NCBI GenBank assembly: GCA_963717115.1
Contig: CAVQVO010000009.1
Location: forward strand, 62,001-126,000
DNA length: 64,000 nt
Source of the DNA: JBBQUN01 sp963717115
GTDB lineage: Bacteria; Actinomycetota; Acidimicrobiia; Acidimicrobiales; SZUA-35
Direction: 5' to 3'
Shown here piece by piece: positions 27,485-36,169 of the stretch (the first letter of the stretch is position 1; each line of letters opens with the position of its first letter). The position numbers were made by a program, and so were the translations under genes. Below the pieces are notes generated by a model. It was not told the DNA's origin and ran no database searches. It saw only the letters and a program-made list of their open reading frames with translations.

Positions 27485-28587
27485 AGGGAGATCCTTCGCT
27501 GCGACCGCAGCACGAGGGCGAAGAACGGCGCACCGATGAAGGAGGTGAGCACGCCGATCGGCAGCTCGGCGGGGGCCATCACGGTACGAGCGGCGACGTC
27601 GGCCATCACGAGGAACCCGGCGCCGAGGACGGCCGACAGCGGGATCACGACGCGGTAGTTCGAGCCGAACAGCAGCCGGACCACGTGGGGGATCACGACA
27701 CCGATGAATCCGATCAGACCGCTCACCGCAACGGCGGCCGCCGTCAGGAGCGACGCCGCGACGACCACGATCAACCGGACCCGACCCGGGTCGATGCCGA
27801 GGCTCCGGGCCTCGTCGTCACCGAGACGGAGGACGTCGAGGTGACGACGGTGCGCGAACAGAACGGCGCCGCACACCAGCAGGTACGGGGCCAGCGTCGC
27901 CGGCTCGCTCCAACCGGCCGTGGTGAGGCGGCCGAAGATCCACGAGTAGACGTCTCGGATCACGTCGCTCTGCCGTTGCAGGACGTAGGTCTGGAGCGCG
28001 GTCAGGAACGAGGCGACGGCGACGCCGGCGAGCAGCAGTCCCGCCGGCGAGCGATCGGCCGTTGCGCCGAGGAAGGCGGATGCCCCGACGCCGATCAACG
28101 ATCCGGCGAAGGCCGCGACGGCCACCGAGTCGAACGGACCCCAGCCGATGCTCCAGTCGAGTGCGAACACCAGGGTGGCCCCCAGACCGGCACCGGCCGC
28201 CGCCCCGAGGAGGAACGGATCGGCCAGCGGATTCCGGAACACTCCCTGGTAGCCGGCCCCGGCCATCGCCAGCGAGGCGCCCACGCAGGCCCCGAGGACG
28301 ACCCGCGAGAGTCGCCACTGCACCAGGATCACCCGCTGCGACTCGGTCAGACCGGAATCGATGCTCACGCCGGGGATGCGATCGACGAACTCGAGCACGA
28401 TGGCCCGGGCACCGAGTTCGGCCGGCCCGACGAGGACCCCGATGCCCATGGCCACGGCCAGGATCAGCAGGGCCAGCGCCACCGACGAGCTCGGGAGCCG
28501 GAAGGTCCGGCCGAGGGCCCGGGTGACCGCCCGCGACGCGGAGTGGGGATCTCCGGTGGCGTCGGCGGTCAACCCGGGTGTGGTCAT
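27481..28587 (-). CDS. btuC: Cobalamin ABC transporter permease (FecCD family)
   Basis: 368 residues from ATG 28587, which overlaps the btuF stop as ATGA. About ten membrane segments; family motifs RLSRVVLGACVGASLAMAG, GYQGVFRNPLADPFLLG and GLIGFIGVVIPHVVRLL are present. It forms the transmembrane channel of the importer with BtuD and BtuF. The open frame extends further upstream but only as a shadow of btuF. Confidence 0.92.
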   Translation of the reverse strand: MTTPGLTADATGDPHSASRAVTRALGRTFRLPSSSVALALLILAVAMGIGVLVGPAELGARAIVLEFVDRIPGVSIDSGLTESQRVILVQWRLSRVVLGACVGASLAMAGAGYQGVFRNPLADPFLLGAAAGAGLGATLVFALDWSIGWGPFDSVAVAAFAGSLIGVGASAFLGATADRSPAGLLLAGVAVASFLTALQTYVLQRQSDVIRDVYSWIFGRLTTAGWSEPATLAPYLLVCGAVLFAHRRHLDVLRLGDDEARSLGIDPGRVRLIVVVAASLLTAAAVAVSGLIGFIGVVIPHVVRLLFGSNYRVVIPLSAVLGAGFLVMADVAARTVMAPAELPIGVLTSFIGAPFFALVLRSQRRISL

Positions 28588-29582
28588 CGGCCGACCGATG
28601 CTCCGGCGACCGCGGCGGCGATGACCTCGAGGAACTGGGGCAGACGGGGCCCGCCCCGGGATGCGATGTCGGAATCGACCGAGATGACGTTGCCGTTCGC
28701 CACGGCGGCGATGGCATCCCATCCGGGCCGGGCCGCCACGTCGTCGACGGTGTAGCCGACCTCGTCGGTGATCACGATCAGTTGCGGATCGGCCTCGAGG
28801 ATGTACTCGGCGCTGAGCTGGGGGTATCCGTAGCCGTCGGTGTCGGCCTCGTCGGCGATGTTGACCACGTTCAACCGGTTGTAGACGTCACCGATGAACG
28901 AGCCCGAGCTGGCGCTGTAGAACGACTCGTCGAGTTCGTGGTAGATCCGGATCGGTTCACCGTCGGTCGGGACCGAGGCGGCGATCTCGTCGAATGCCGA
29001 CCGCATGTCGGCGACCACGGTGGCCGCCCCGTCGATCTGGCCCGTCACGATGCCGAGATCGGCGATCGAGGCGTAGGCATCGTCGAGCGTGGCCGGGTCG
29101 GGGCGAAGGAACACCGCGACGCCGAGGCCTTCGAGTCCCGACACGAGGTCGCCGGTGGGGTCGTAGGACAGCACGACGAGGTCGGGCTCCTCGGCGGCGA
29201 TCGCCTCGAGGCTGGGCTCGAACGCCGACAGTTCGGTCATCGGGGCTTCGGGCGGGAAGTTCGAGAGCGAGTCGACGGCGATCACCTGGTCGCCGGCACC
29301 GATGGCGAAGAGCACCTCGGTGAACGCCGGCGACAGCGAGACGATCCGGCTCGGGGCCGCGTCGGCGACGGCGTCGTCGGATTCGGTCCCTTCCTCGGTC
29401 GAGTCGGTCGTGGTGGTCTCGTCGGCGACGGTCGTACCGGCGGGCTCGGCCTCGGCGCCCGACGAGCTGTCGTCGGACCCGCACGCCGCAGCGAGCAGCA
29501 CGAGGGCCAGGACGGCGAACGCGACGCCGGGCAGGCGCGTTCGGTCTCGTTCGTGGGACGGTTGGGGATCGGGCACTGACAC
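28584..29582 (-). CDS. btuF: Cobalamin-binding lipoprotein of the ABC importer
   Basis: 332 residues from GTG 29582, seven bases after GGAGG. The signal peptide ends in the lipobox LAAAC, then a low-complexity Ser/Thr/Glu tether, then a class III periplasmic-binding fold (RIVSLSPAFTEVLFAIGAG, EEPDLVVLSYDPTGDLV, EADPQLIVITDEVGY). In Gram-positive bacteria it would be anchored outside the membrane. It is the first gene after the cobalamin riboswitch, which defines the ligand better than the protein does. Confidence 0.92.
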   Translation of the reverse strand: MSVPDPQPSHERDRTRLPGVAFAVLALVLLAAACGSDDSSSGAEAEPAGTTVADETTTTDSTEEGTESDDAVADAAPSRIVSLSPAFTEVLFAIGAGDQVIAVDSLSNFPPEAPMTELSAFEPSLEAIAAEEPDLVVLSYDPTGDLVSGLEGLGVAVFLRPDPATLDDAYASIADLGIVTGQIDGAATVVADMRSAFDEIAASVPTDGEPIRIYHELDESFYSASSGSFIGDVYNRLNVVNIADEADTDGYGYPQLSAEYILEADPQLIVITDEVGYTVDDVAARPGWDAIAAVANGNVISVDSDIASRGGPRLPQFLEVIAAAVAGASVGR

Positions 29583-29587
29583 AGGGG

Positions 29588-29610
29588 GACCTCCTTCTGG
29601 CTCGGAGGTC
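29588..29610 (-). promoter_or_regulatory. Shine-Dalgarno-sequestering hairpin in the btuF leader
   Basis: A perfect 7-bp inverted repeat (GACCTCC/GGAGGTC, 9-base loop) contains the only SD of btuF, GGAGG. Closing the stem would block ribosome binding, making this the likely expression platform of the riboswitch, that is translational control. Confidence 0.75.
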
Positions 29611-29629
29611 TTTCGAGGTCAGGGGACGG

Positions 29630-29810
29630 ACCGGGGCCCGCACGCCGACTGGTCCTTCCTCCGAGGACACGGTTCGGAAAACTCCGGATCCCAGGCGACC
29701 TGGCTCACCGACCGAGGTCGGCATCACAGTTGCGGGACAGCGCCGGGATCACACCGGACTTCGCTGGAAGGCGGAGCGCCCGCCCGCAGTGCGGGTGAGC
29801 GGTCGCACTC
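29630..29810 (-). ncRNA. Cobalamin riboswitch
   Basis: On the minus strand the leader reads CCGGTGTGATCCCGGCGC, then GTCCCGCAACTGTGA (core, 29738-29724), then GAGCCAGGTCGCCTG (29706-29692, the B12 box region). These three conserved blocks in this order and spacing are diagnostic of the adenosylcobalamin riboswitch. Ligand binding normally turns the downstream genes off. It heads btuF-btuC-btuD-cobO-cobU/cobT-cobS. The outer limits are approximate. Confidence 0.93.
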
Positions 29811-29856
29811 TACGTCGTGCCTCGGGTGAACGCACGCCGCCGGGTCGAGCCCTGCC

Positions 29857-29862
29857 TACGAT
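29857..29862 (+). promoter_or_regulatory. Probable -10 element (TACGAT) of menC
   Basis: TACGAT lies 6 bases before GTG 29869; no SD is present, so menC is probably leaderless. Confidence 0.42.
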
Positions 29863-29868
29863 GCCCCG

Positions 29869-30963
29869 GTGTCCGCACCATCGACCATCGAGATCCGACT
29901 GATCGAATTGCCCCTGGCCGACCGGCTGGCCGCAACCCACGACCGTGATCCCGAGTCGACACGCCGGCTGGTGATCGTCGAGGTCACCGACGATCGGGGC
30001 CGCTCGGGGTTCGGCGAGTGCTCGGCGCTCAATCGGCTCGGGTACACCGACGAGGACGCCCGGGGCTCCTTCCGGGAACTGGTCGATCGCCGGGGGTCGG
30101 TGCCGGCGAGCCTTCCGATGGCCTTCGCCGCGGTCGAGATGGCCGTGCTCGACCGCGAACTGAGGATGGACGACCGGTCGCTGGTCTCCTGGCTGTCGGA
30201 CCGGTCGAGCGTCGAGCGTGCGGCCGCCGATCGGGTTCCGGCCGGCCCGGTGCTTCCCCTGGCCCCGGTGCCCGACACGGTCGAGGCCGCCCGGGCCTTC
30301 CACCACCAGGGCGTTCGGCGACTCAAACTCAAGGTCGGGCCCGGGCACCTCCGAGAACCGACGGCGGCCGTTCGCCGGGCGTTGCCCGACGTCGAACTCC
30401 ACATCGACGGGAACGGCTCGTTCGGTGCCGGCGACCTCGACGAGCTGTTGCATCTCGGCGAGATCGGCGTCGCGGCGATCGAGCAGCCCTTCGCCGTCGC
30501 CGATCGGATCACGGCCATCGAGCTCACCACCCGTTCGGCGGCCGTGATCGTTGCCGACGAGGCGGCGACCGATCTGGCTGCGGTCCGTGCGCTCGTCGAC
30601 GCCGGGGCGTGTCATGCCGTCTCGATCAAACCGCCCCGACTCGGCGGCCTCCGGGCGACGGTCGAGCTGCACGACTGGTGCGTGGCCAACGGCGTCCCGG
30701 CCACCGCGGGAGGGATGCTCGAGTCCGGTCTCGGCCGTCACGCCCTGGCCGCCGTCGCAGCCCTGCCGGGGTTCACGATTCCCGGCGACGTCACCCCCGC
30801 CCGCCGCTGGCTGGCCGTCGACCCGTTCCCCGACCTCGAGCAGATCTCGGGTCGGGTGATCGTCCCGACCGGCCCCGGCGTGGCGCCGGCCCCCGATCGT
30901 GAGCTGCTCGAGCGCCACACGATCGACCGGGCGACCTTCCCCTGGCCGAGCCCGAACGGGTAG
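29869..30963 (+). CDS. menC: o-Succinylbenzoate synthase
   Basis: 364 residues, enolase superfamily. The first catalytic lysine pair is in RRLKLKVGPG, metal ligands in HIDGNGS, AIEQPF and VADEAA, and the second lysine in VSIKPPRLGG; all are present. It dehydrates SHCHC to o-succinylbenzoate in menaquinone synthesis. The neighbours menH and menD encode the two preceding steps, which supports MenC over a muconate cycloisomerase or dipeptide epimerase. Confidence 0.9.
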   Translation: MSAPSTIEIRLIELPLADRLAATHDRDPESTRRLVIVEVTDDRGRSGFGECSALNRLGYTDEDARGSFRELVDRRGSVPASLPMAFAAVEMAVLDRELRMDDRSLVSWLSDRSSVERAAADRVPAGPVLPLAPVPDTVEAARAFHHQGVRRLKLKVGPGHLREPTAAVRRALPDVELHIDGNGSFGAGDLDELLHLGEIGVAAIEQPFAVADRITAIELTTRSAAVIVADEAATDLAAVRALVDAGACHAVSIKPPRLGGLRATVELHDWCVANGVPATAGGMLESGLGRHALAAVAALPGFTIPGDVTPARRWLAVDPFPDLEQISGRVIVPTGPGVAPAPDRELLERHTIDRATFPWPSPNG

Positions 30964-30972
30964 CCACCACCC

Positions 30973-31104
30973 GAACCGGTGGCCAACGACACCCGAACCG
31001 GCACCCTCGGTCACCAGATCCCGACAGCGCCGCCACAACTCCACCCCACCACAGGAACCGGTGGCCACCGACACCCGAACCGGCATCCCCAGCCACCAGA
31101 TCCC
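30973..31104. repeat. Two imperfect 50-base direct repeats in the menC-menH gap
   Basis: Copies at 30973-31022 and 31055-31104 start GAACCGGTGGCCA and end CACCAGATCCC; they differ at a handful of positions. Each also holds an internal duplicate of CCGAACCGG. They fill the gap between the converging menC and menH genes. No coding role is apparent. Confidence 0.7.
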
Positions 31105-31112
31105 GCAGGCGG

Positions 31113-31892
31113 TCAACCGAGCCGGGACTCCAGGGACTCGACGGCCCGGGCAATGGCGTCGCCGACCTCGAGATGCACCGCATGGCTCCCGTCCTCGATG
31201 CGGACCTCGGCGTTCGGGCCGATGCGCTCGGCCATTCGGCGGGCCAGCGCCGTGAACTTCGCATCGCCGGAACCGGCGACGAGGGCCACCGGGGCGGCGA
31301 TGGTCGCCAGCGAGTCCCAGAGCGGATCCTGGCTCCCGGTGCCGACGCGGCGGAGACTGGCGGCCAGTCCGTCGGGACGATTCGCCAGTCGGGCCTCGAG
31401 ATGGCGAGAGGTGGCCGGGAGCGACGAGAACAGCGGATTCGCGAGCCACTCGACCAGGAACGCCCGGAAGGGCCCGTCGTCGCCGGCCGAGCGGGCTCGT
31501 GCCGCAGCGTCGAGCCGCACGGCCAGACGCTCGTCGGCCGCGCGGCGCGCGGCGTGCTCGTCGGAGGACTCGAGACCGGCCGTCGCGCCGACCGACACCA
31601 GCGACTCCACGAGGTCGGGATGGCGCAGCGCCAGGTGCAGCGCCATCCGCCCACCCATCGAGTACCCGACGTAGCGGGCCCGACCGCCGACCTCGGCGAT
31701 CAGGTCGGCGGTCGCCCACAGATCGGCGTCGTCGTGGTTCGAAGCGCCGTGACCCGGCGCGTCGACGAGCACCACCTCGAACCGCTCGGCCAGATCGGTG
31801 GCGATCGATCCCCAGCATCGGGCGTTCTGGGTGAAGCCGTGCAACATCACCAGCCGGGGGCCGGCACCGATCGTCGTTGTCGCCAGAGTCAC
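31113..31892 (-). CDS. menH: SHCHC synthase, alpha/beta hydrolase
   Basis: 259 residues from GTG 31892. Alpha/beta hydrolase with LVMLHGFTQNARCW at the oxyanion strand, the nucleophile elbow VGYSMGGRM, acid in VAGSGDAKF and histidine in DGSHAVHLE. The GFTQN and GYSMGGR signatures are typical of MenH, which eliminates pyruvate from the MenD product. It is transcribed divergently from menD with 49 bases between starts. ATG 31943 is an upstream alternative but would overlap menD. Confidence 0.88.
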   Translation of the reverse strand: MTLATTTIGAGPRLVMLHGFTQNARCWGSIATDLAERFEVVLVDAPGHGASNHDDADLWATADLIAEVGGRARYVGYSMGGRMALHLALRHPDLVESLVSVGATAGLESSDEHAARRAADERLAVRLDAAARARSAGDDGPFRAFLVEWLANPLFSSLPATSRHLEARLANRPDGLAASLRRVGTGSQDPLWDSLATIAAPVALVAGSGDAKFTALARRMAERIGPNAEVRIEDGSHAVHLEVGDAIARAVESLESRLG

Positions 31893-31941
31893 GTCCCCAG
31901 GATGCCTGCAGGAGGGGGTGAGTTGTGGTTCGCTTGGCGTC

Positions 31942-33702
31942 ATGTCGCCAACCGATCCCTCCTCGGCCGATGCCGCCCGCGTCGAGCCACCGGTCACCGC
32001 AACGGCGACGTTCTGCGCCACGCTGGTCGACGAGTGGGTCCATCAGGGAGTCACCGACGCGTTCGTCGCTCCCGGGTCACGCTCGACCCCGCTGGCCCTC
32101 GCCCTGGCCGCCGACGACCGGATCGGGGTCCATCTCTTCCACGACGAGCGGTCGGCATCGTTCGCGGCGCTCGGGCACGGCCTCGCCACGGGCCGGGCGG
32201 GAATCGTGTTGTGCACCAGCGGGACCGCGGCTGCGCACTTCCACGCGGCGATCATCGAGGCCTCGCTGTCGTCGGTGCCGCTGATCGTCTGCACCGCCAA
32301 TCGACCGCCCGAACTCTGGGACGTGGGGGCACCCCAGACCATCGATCAGGACAAGCTCTACGGAACGAGCCCGCGGTGGTACTTCCAACCCGGTGTCCCC
32401 GATCCGGCTGCGGCTGCGTCGTGGCGTCCGCTGGCCCGTCGGGCCGTCGCCGAGTCCGCAGGCTGGAATCGGCCCGCCGGCCCCGTGCACCTCGACCTCA
32501 GTTTCCGTGACCCACTCGTCGGAACCGCAGGTCCGCTCCCCGACCGCCGCGACGCCGTGCCCTCCAGGTCGGAGACGCACGCGCCCGATTCGGTGGCGGT
32601 CGGTCGCCTGGCGACGAGCGACGCCGCTCGGGTGGCGTCGATGATCCGCGCCGTCGAGCCGGGGCGGGGAGGCGTGATCGTGGCCGGCCGGGGGGCCGGT
32701 GACCCGGACGCCGTGCTCCGTCTCGGTGAACGGCTGGGCTGGCCGGTCCTGGCCGACCACCGCTCCGGGTGTCGGGTCACCGGCCGATCGATCTCGCACA
32801 ACGATGCGATCCTGCGCGTCGCGGCCTTCGCCCAGGCCCACTCGCCGGGGCTCGTACTACGCCTCGGCGAGGTGCTCACCAGCAAGGTCACCGAGCAGTG
32901 GCTCGCGACGATCGACGGGCCGACGGTCGTGGCCTCCCCCGGTCGCTGGATCGACCCGGCCCAGGTCGCCGACCTCGTCATCACCGGGTCCCACCTCGCC
33001 GACCAACTCCTCACCCTCGACCTCGGACCGCGATCCCCGGCCGCCGACCGGTGGCAGGCCGCCGATGCCCTCGCCGCCGAGGCCATCGCCACGACCGTCG
33101 ACGGCGAGACCCACCCGACCGAGCCCGCCATCGCCCGTCGGGCGCTCGCCGCACTGGGCTCGATCAACGCCGTCGGGCCCACCCCCTCGTTGGTCGTGTC
33201 GTCGTCGATGCCGGTGCGAGACGTCGAGTGGTACGGCCCGCCGGCCCCGGGTGTCCGGGTCCTGGCCAACCGGGGCGCCAACGGGATCGACGGTGTGCTG
33301 TCGACCGCGATCGGTGTCGCCCTCACCGGGTCACCCACGATCTGCCTGATCGGCGACATCGCCCTGTTGCACGATTCCACCGCCTTGATCGCGCTCGCCG
33401 GGCGACCGCTCGACCTCACGATCCTGGCCGTCGACAACGACGGCGGCGGGATCTTCTCGTTCCTCCCCCAGCGTTCGCAGCTCGACCTGGCCCGCTTCGA
33501 GCAGCTGTTCGGGACCCCGCACGGCACCGATCTGCTGGCCCTCGCCGCCGCTCACGGGATCGACGCGAAGGATCTCGCACCCGACACCGACCTCACCCCC
33601 CGAGGGGTTCGGCTGGTCCGGGCCACCACCGATCGTGACGCCAACACGGCGTTCCACGGCGTGCTCAATCGGGCCGTCGAGGCTGCACTGACCCGGAGCT
33701 GA
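31942..33702 (+). CDS. menD: SEPHCHC synthase (menaquinone step 2)
   Basis: 586 residues, thiamin-diphosphate enzyme. The N-terminal half has FVAPGSRSTPLALAL, HDERSASFAALG and TSGTAAAHFHAAI, all MenD marks. The C-terminal ThDP motif runs from GDIALLHDSTAL to LAVDNDGGGIFSFLP. It condenses isochorismate with 2-oxoglutarate. The start ATG is not preceded by an SD; TTCGCT 7 bases upstream may be a -10. Confidence 0.95.
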   Translation: MSPTDPSSADAARVEPPVTATATFCATLVDEWVHQGVTDAFVAPGSRSTPLALALAADDRIGVHLFHDERSASFAALGHGLATGRAGIVLCTSGTAAAHFHAAIIEASLSSVPLIVCTANRPPELWDVGAPQTIDQDKLYGTSPRWYFQPGVPDPAAAASWRPLARRAVAESAGWNRPAGPVHLDLSFRDPLVGTAGPLPDRRDAVPSRSETHAPDSVAVGRLATSDAARVASMIRAVEPGRGGVIVAGRGAGDPDAVLRLGERLGWPVLADHRSGCRVTGRSISHNDAILRVAAFAQAHSPGLVLRLGEVLTSKVTEQWLATIDGPTVVASPGRWIDPAQVADLVITGSHLADQLLTLDLGPRSPAADRWQAADALAAEAIATTVDGETHPTEPAIARRALAALGSINAVGPTPSLVVSSSMPVRDVEWYGPPAPGVRVLANRGANGIDGVLSTAIGVALTGSPTICLIGDIALLHDSTALIALAGRPLDLTILAVDNDGGGIFSFLPQRSQLDLARFEQLFGTPHGTDLLALAAAHGIDAKDLAPDTDLTPRGVRLVRATTDRDANTAFHGVLNRAVEAALTRS

Positions 33703-33727
33703 CGATCCCCGCCGCGTCCGCCTGCGC

Positions 33728-34552
33728 TCAGGTCCGGGTGGCCCACAGGGCGAACGACTGCGGCACCTGGTGGCGGAGCTCGCCCGGCAGGTACCAACGC
33801 CCGTCCTCGAGCACGGCCGACGGCACGAACGCCCAATCCAGCTCGTCGAACTCCTCCATCCGGGTGATCGTCATCCCCGCCCCGACGAGCGAGTTGACGA
33901 TCTCGGAGATCGGGTGGTTCCACTCGTGATGGCGGGTGTTGGTGATCGCGCCATGGTCACCGTCGGTGTAGGTCTCCGACGTGTCCCACGTCAGGGGGCC
34001 GGCCGGCGGGGTACGGAAAGCGTGGTGCGGAACGATCGCCCCGTCGATCTCCTCGAACGTCCACAGGTTCGGGTGCATGTCCCGGAGGAAGAACCGACCA
34101 CCCGGTTCGAGCAGGCCGGCGACCGCCGCGGCCCACCGATCGAGGTCGGCGAGCCAGTTGATGGCACCGACGCTGGTGTAGACGAGATCGACGGTCCGTC
34201 CGATGACCGCGGCGGCGTCGTAGACGGCGCCGTTGACGAAGGTCGCATCGGCCCCGGTGGCCGAGGCCAGCGATCGGGCGGTCTCGATCGCCCGCTCCGA
34301 GAAGTCGAGTCCGACGACCCGGGCCCCCAAACGCGCCAGCGACACCGAGTCGGTTCCGATGTGGCACTGGAGATGGGCGACGGCCAGACCGTCGATCGAA
34401 CCGATCAGCGGGGCGTCGAACGTGATCACGTCGCTCAGGTGGGCGGGGTCGGCGACGTACCGGGCGAGGTCGTAGGCCGCCGACTGGGCATGGACACCGG
34501 CGCGGTCGTTCCAGTTCGCCAGGTTGTCCTGTTGGTGGGGGTCGAGATCCAT
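33728..34552 (-). CDS. Class I SAM-dependent methyltransferase
   Basis: 274 residues from ATG 34552. The SAM-binding loop is degenerate (VAHLQCHIGTDSVSLARLGA), followed by acidic VVGLDFSERAIE and LVYTSVGAINWL; this form is common in uncharacterised actinobacterial methyltransferases. The C-terminal half has aromatic-rich segments. Substrate unknown. It is the last of three minus-strand genes (35223 to 33728). Confidence 0.8.
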   Translation of the reverse strand: MDLDPHQQDNLANWNDRAGVHAQSAAYDLARYVADPAHLSDVITFDAPLIGSIDGLAVAHLQCHIGTDSVSLARLGARVVGLDFSERAIETARSLASATGADATFVNGAVYDAAAVIGRTVDLVYTSVGAINWLADLDRWAAAVAGLLEPGGRFFLRDMHPNLWTFEEIDGAIVPHHAFRTPPAGPLTWDTSETYTDGDHGAITNTRHHEWNHPISEIVNSLVGAGMTITRMEEFDELDWAFVPSAVLEDGRWYLPGELRHQVPQSFALWATRT

Positions 34553-34590
34553 GCCGAGACCGTCTCGAGGTTGGCGAGCCGCGGTCGGGC

Positions 34591-34980
34591 TCAGACCCGC
34601 GGCCGGCGGCGACGGGTCGTGACGCGGTGTTGGACGCGCCATCCCTGCTCGGTCTTGACGACCCGGTCGTAGTAGGACGCCGTGCCGACCAGACCCTTCG
34701 GCTGCAGCGCCAGGATCCGGAAGTTCATGGTCACGCCGACCTCGGTCTCGTCGACGTAGATGTTGGTCATGGTGTGGGTGCGGGGATGCTGGGCATCACG
34801 ATCCATGAACACTCTGATGGCCTCGAGCCCCTCGAGCAGCGGGACGCCGAGGTCGGTCAGATCGAAGACGGCGTCGTCGGTGAAGATGGTGTCGAGACGA
34901 TCCCAGTCGCGGTCGTCGATGGCGTCGCCGTAGCGGCCGGGGAGTTCGTGGAGTTCGAGACGGTCGGCGGGTTCGAGCAT
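34591..34980 (-). CDS. SnoaL-like (NTF2-fold) protein
   Basis: 129 residues. Pattern ELPGRYGDAIDDRDWDRLDTIF and a C-terminal YDRVVKTEQGWRVQHR fit the SnoaL_4 family of small cone-shaped barrels, whose members are isomerases, hydrolases or plain ligand binders. The end is strongly basic (TTRRRRPRV). It follows a small membrane protein by 3 bases. Confidence 0.78.
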   Translation of the reverse strand: MLEPADRLELHELPGRYGDAIDDRDWDRLDTIFTDDAVFDLTDLGVPLLEGLEAIRVFMDRDAQHPRTHTMTNIYVDETEVGVTMNFRILALQPKGLVGTASYYDRVVKTEQGWRVQHRVTTRRRRPRV

Positions 34981-34983
34981 GGG

Positions 34984-35223
34984 TCAGTCCTGGGTCGGTG
35001 GGTCGGTTGCGGGAGCGGCGCTCCTGGCCACGAGCGCGACGCCGGCGTTGGTGGCGACGAAGACGACGAACACGACGACCTTCACGACGAGCGACTCGGC
35101 GGCAACGATGCCGGCGAGGAACACCATGAAGATGACGATGTTCAGCATCCGGAGCCGCTTCGACAGGACGAGCCGGTCCTGCGATGGATCGAGTCCGAGG
35201 AGCCGCTGGAACGTTTGGAGCAC
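34984..35223 (-). CDS. Small two-segment membrane protein
   Basis: 79 residues with two hydrophobic helices (MLNIVIFMVFLAGIVAAE and VVKVVVFVVFVATNAGVAL) after a short cytosolic N-terminus. No family recognised. First gene of the SnoaL/methyltransferase trio. Confidence 0.62.
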   Translation of the reverse strand: MLQTFQRLLGLDPSQDRLVLSKRLRMLNIVIFMVFLAGIVAAESLVVKVVVFVVFVATNAGVALVARSAAPATDPPTQD

Positions 35224-35324
35224 CGACGCAGTCTCACACGTCGCGCCCCGGCGCGTGAACCGAGAACGGAACGCGACGACGGGCCATGCTGGAAATGCGC
35301 CTCCAACCGTGCGACGCTCGGGGC

Positions 35325-35552
35325 GTGACCGACCCCGAGGGATTCCGCCATCAGGCCCGCAAGAACGGTGACGTCGTCATCTTCCACCACGGGAAGGCCG
35401 CAGGCGTGCTGCGGGGTGCGGTCGCATCCTCGTTCCTGACCGACCTCGCCCAGCCCGACGTCGACGGCCAGGCGCTGATGGCCCGAGCCACGGGGAACGA
35501 CCGGCGGGGCAACGAACGGGTGGCGGCCAGCCACCCCCGCAATCGGCGATGA
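35325..35552 (+). CDS. Conserved small actinobacterial protein (75 aa)
   Basis: From GTG 35325 the protein reads FRHQARKNGDVVIFHHGKAA, then GVLRGAVA, and ends with MARATGNDRRGNER. The last block (MARxTGNxxRGNER) is recalled as a conserved feature of small hypothetical proteins in Actinobacteria. Function unknown; probably cytosolic. No SD is visible. Confidence 0.68.
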   Translation: MTDPEGFRHQARKNGDVVIFHHGKAAGVLRGAVASSFLTDLAQPDVDGQALMARATGNDRRGNERVAASHPRNRR

Positions 35553-35607
35553 CGACCTCGGGCGCTCTCCGGCCCTGCTGCGGGGTGCCGATGCCGACCC
35601 GGGCGAC

Positions 35608-36138
35608 ATGACGACGGCGTCGATCGCCGAGCTCCTCGTCGAGTACGACCGGGCCCTGGCCCACACCGACTCGCTGTGGCGCGACCTCACGGTCGAGGAG
35701 GTCCACTGGCGAGCCGGCGAGCAGGCCAGCGCCATCGGGTGGCATCTCGGCCATCAGGCCGCCGTCGCCCATTTCCTCGTGCGCAACCTGACCGCGGCCG
35801 AAGCGCTGATCGATCCCGAACTCGACGCCCTCATGGACTCCGCGACGCCCGAGCCCGACCGCGGCGCGCTGCCGGACCTGGCCCGTTTGGCCGGCTATCG
35901 ACAGATCGTGGCCGAGCGGGTGCACCGGCGGATCGGCGACATCGACGCCGGTCGGGTCGGCGCTCCCGACCAGCTCCGGGTCGTCGCGACGACCCTGCTC
36001 GTCGCCGTGATCAATCACGAATACCAGCACAGCACGTGGATCGGCGAGGTCCGTTCCGACGCCCTCGGACGACCGCTGCCGCCGGCACCGGTGTCGGATC
36101 GGCTGACCGAGATCGACGGCTACCTCGTCGTTTCCTGA
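35608..36138 (+). CDS. DinB superfamily protein
   Basis: 176 residues, predicted four-helix bundle. Histidines in GWHLGHQAAVAH and NHEYQHSTWI occupy the places of the DinB metal-binding triad. Related proteins include bacillithiol/mycothiol-dependent S-transferases; actinobacteria use mycothiol, so a mycothiol-dependent role is possible but not shown. Confidence 0.75.
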   Translation: MTTASIAELLVEYDRALAHTDSLWRDLTVEEVHWRAGEQASAIGWHLGHQAAVAHFLVRNLTAAEALIDPELDALMDSATPEPDRGALPDLARLAGYRQIVAERVHRRIGDIDAGRVGAPDQLRVVATTLLVAVINHEYQHSTWIGEVRSDALGRPLPPAPVSDRLTEIDGYLVVS

Positions 36139-36155
36139 CATCGGGGCGAGCGCCC

Positions 36156-36161
36156 TACGCT
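36156..36161 (+). promoter_or_regulatory. Probable -10 element (TACGCT) of menB
   Basis: TACGCT ends 8 bases before the menB ATG without an SD. CTGACA 15 bases further upstream could be a closely spaced -35. Confidence 0.45.
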
Positions 36162-36169
36162 GACCGACC

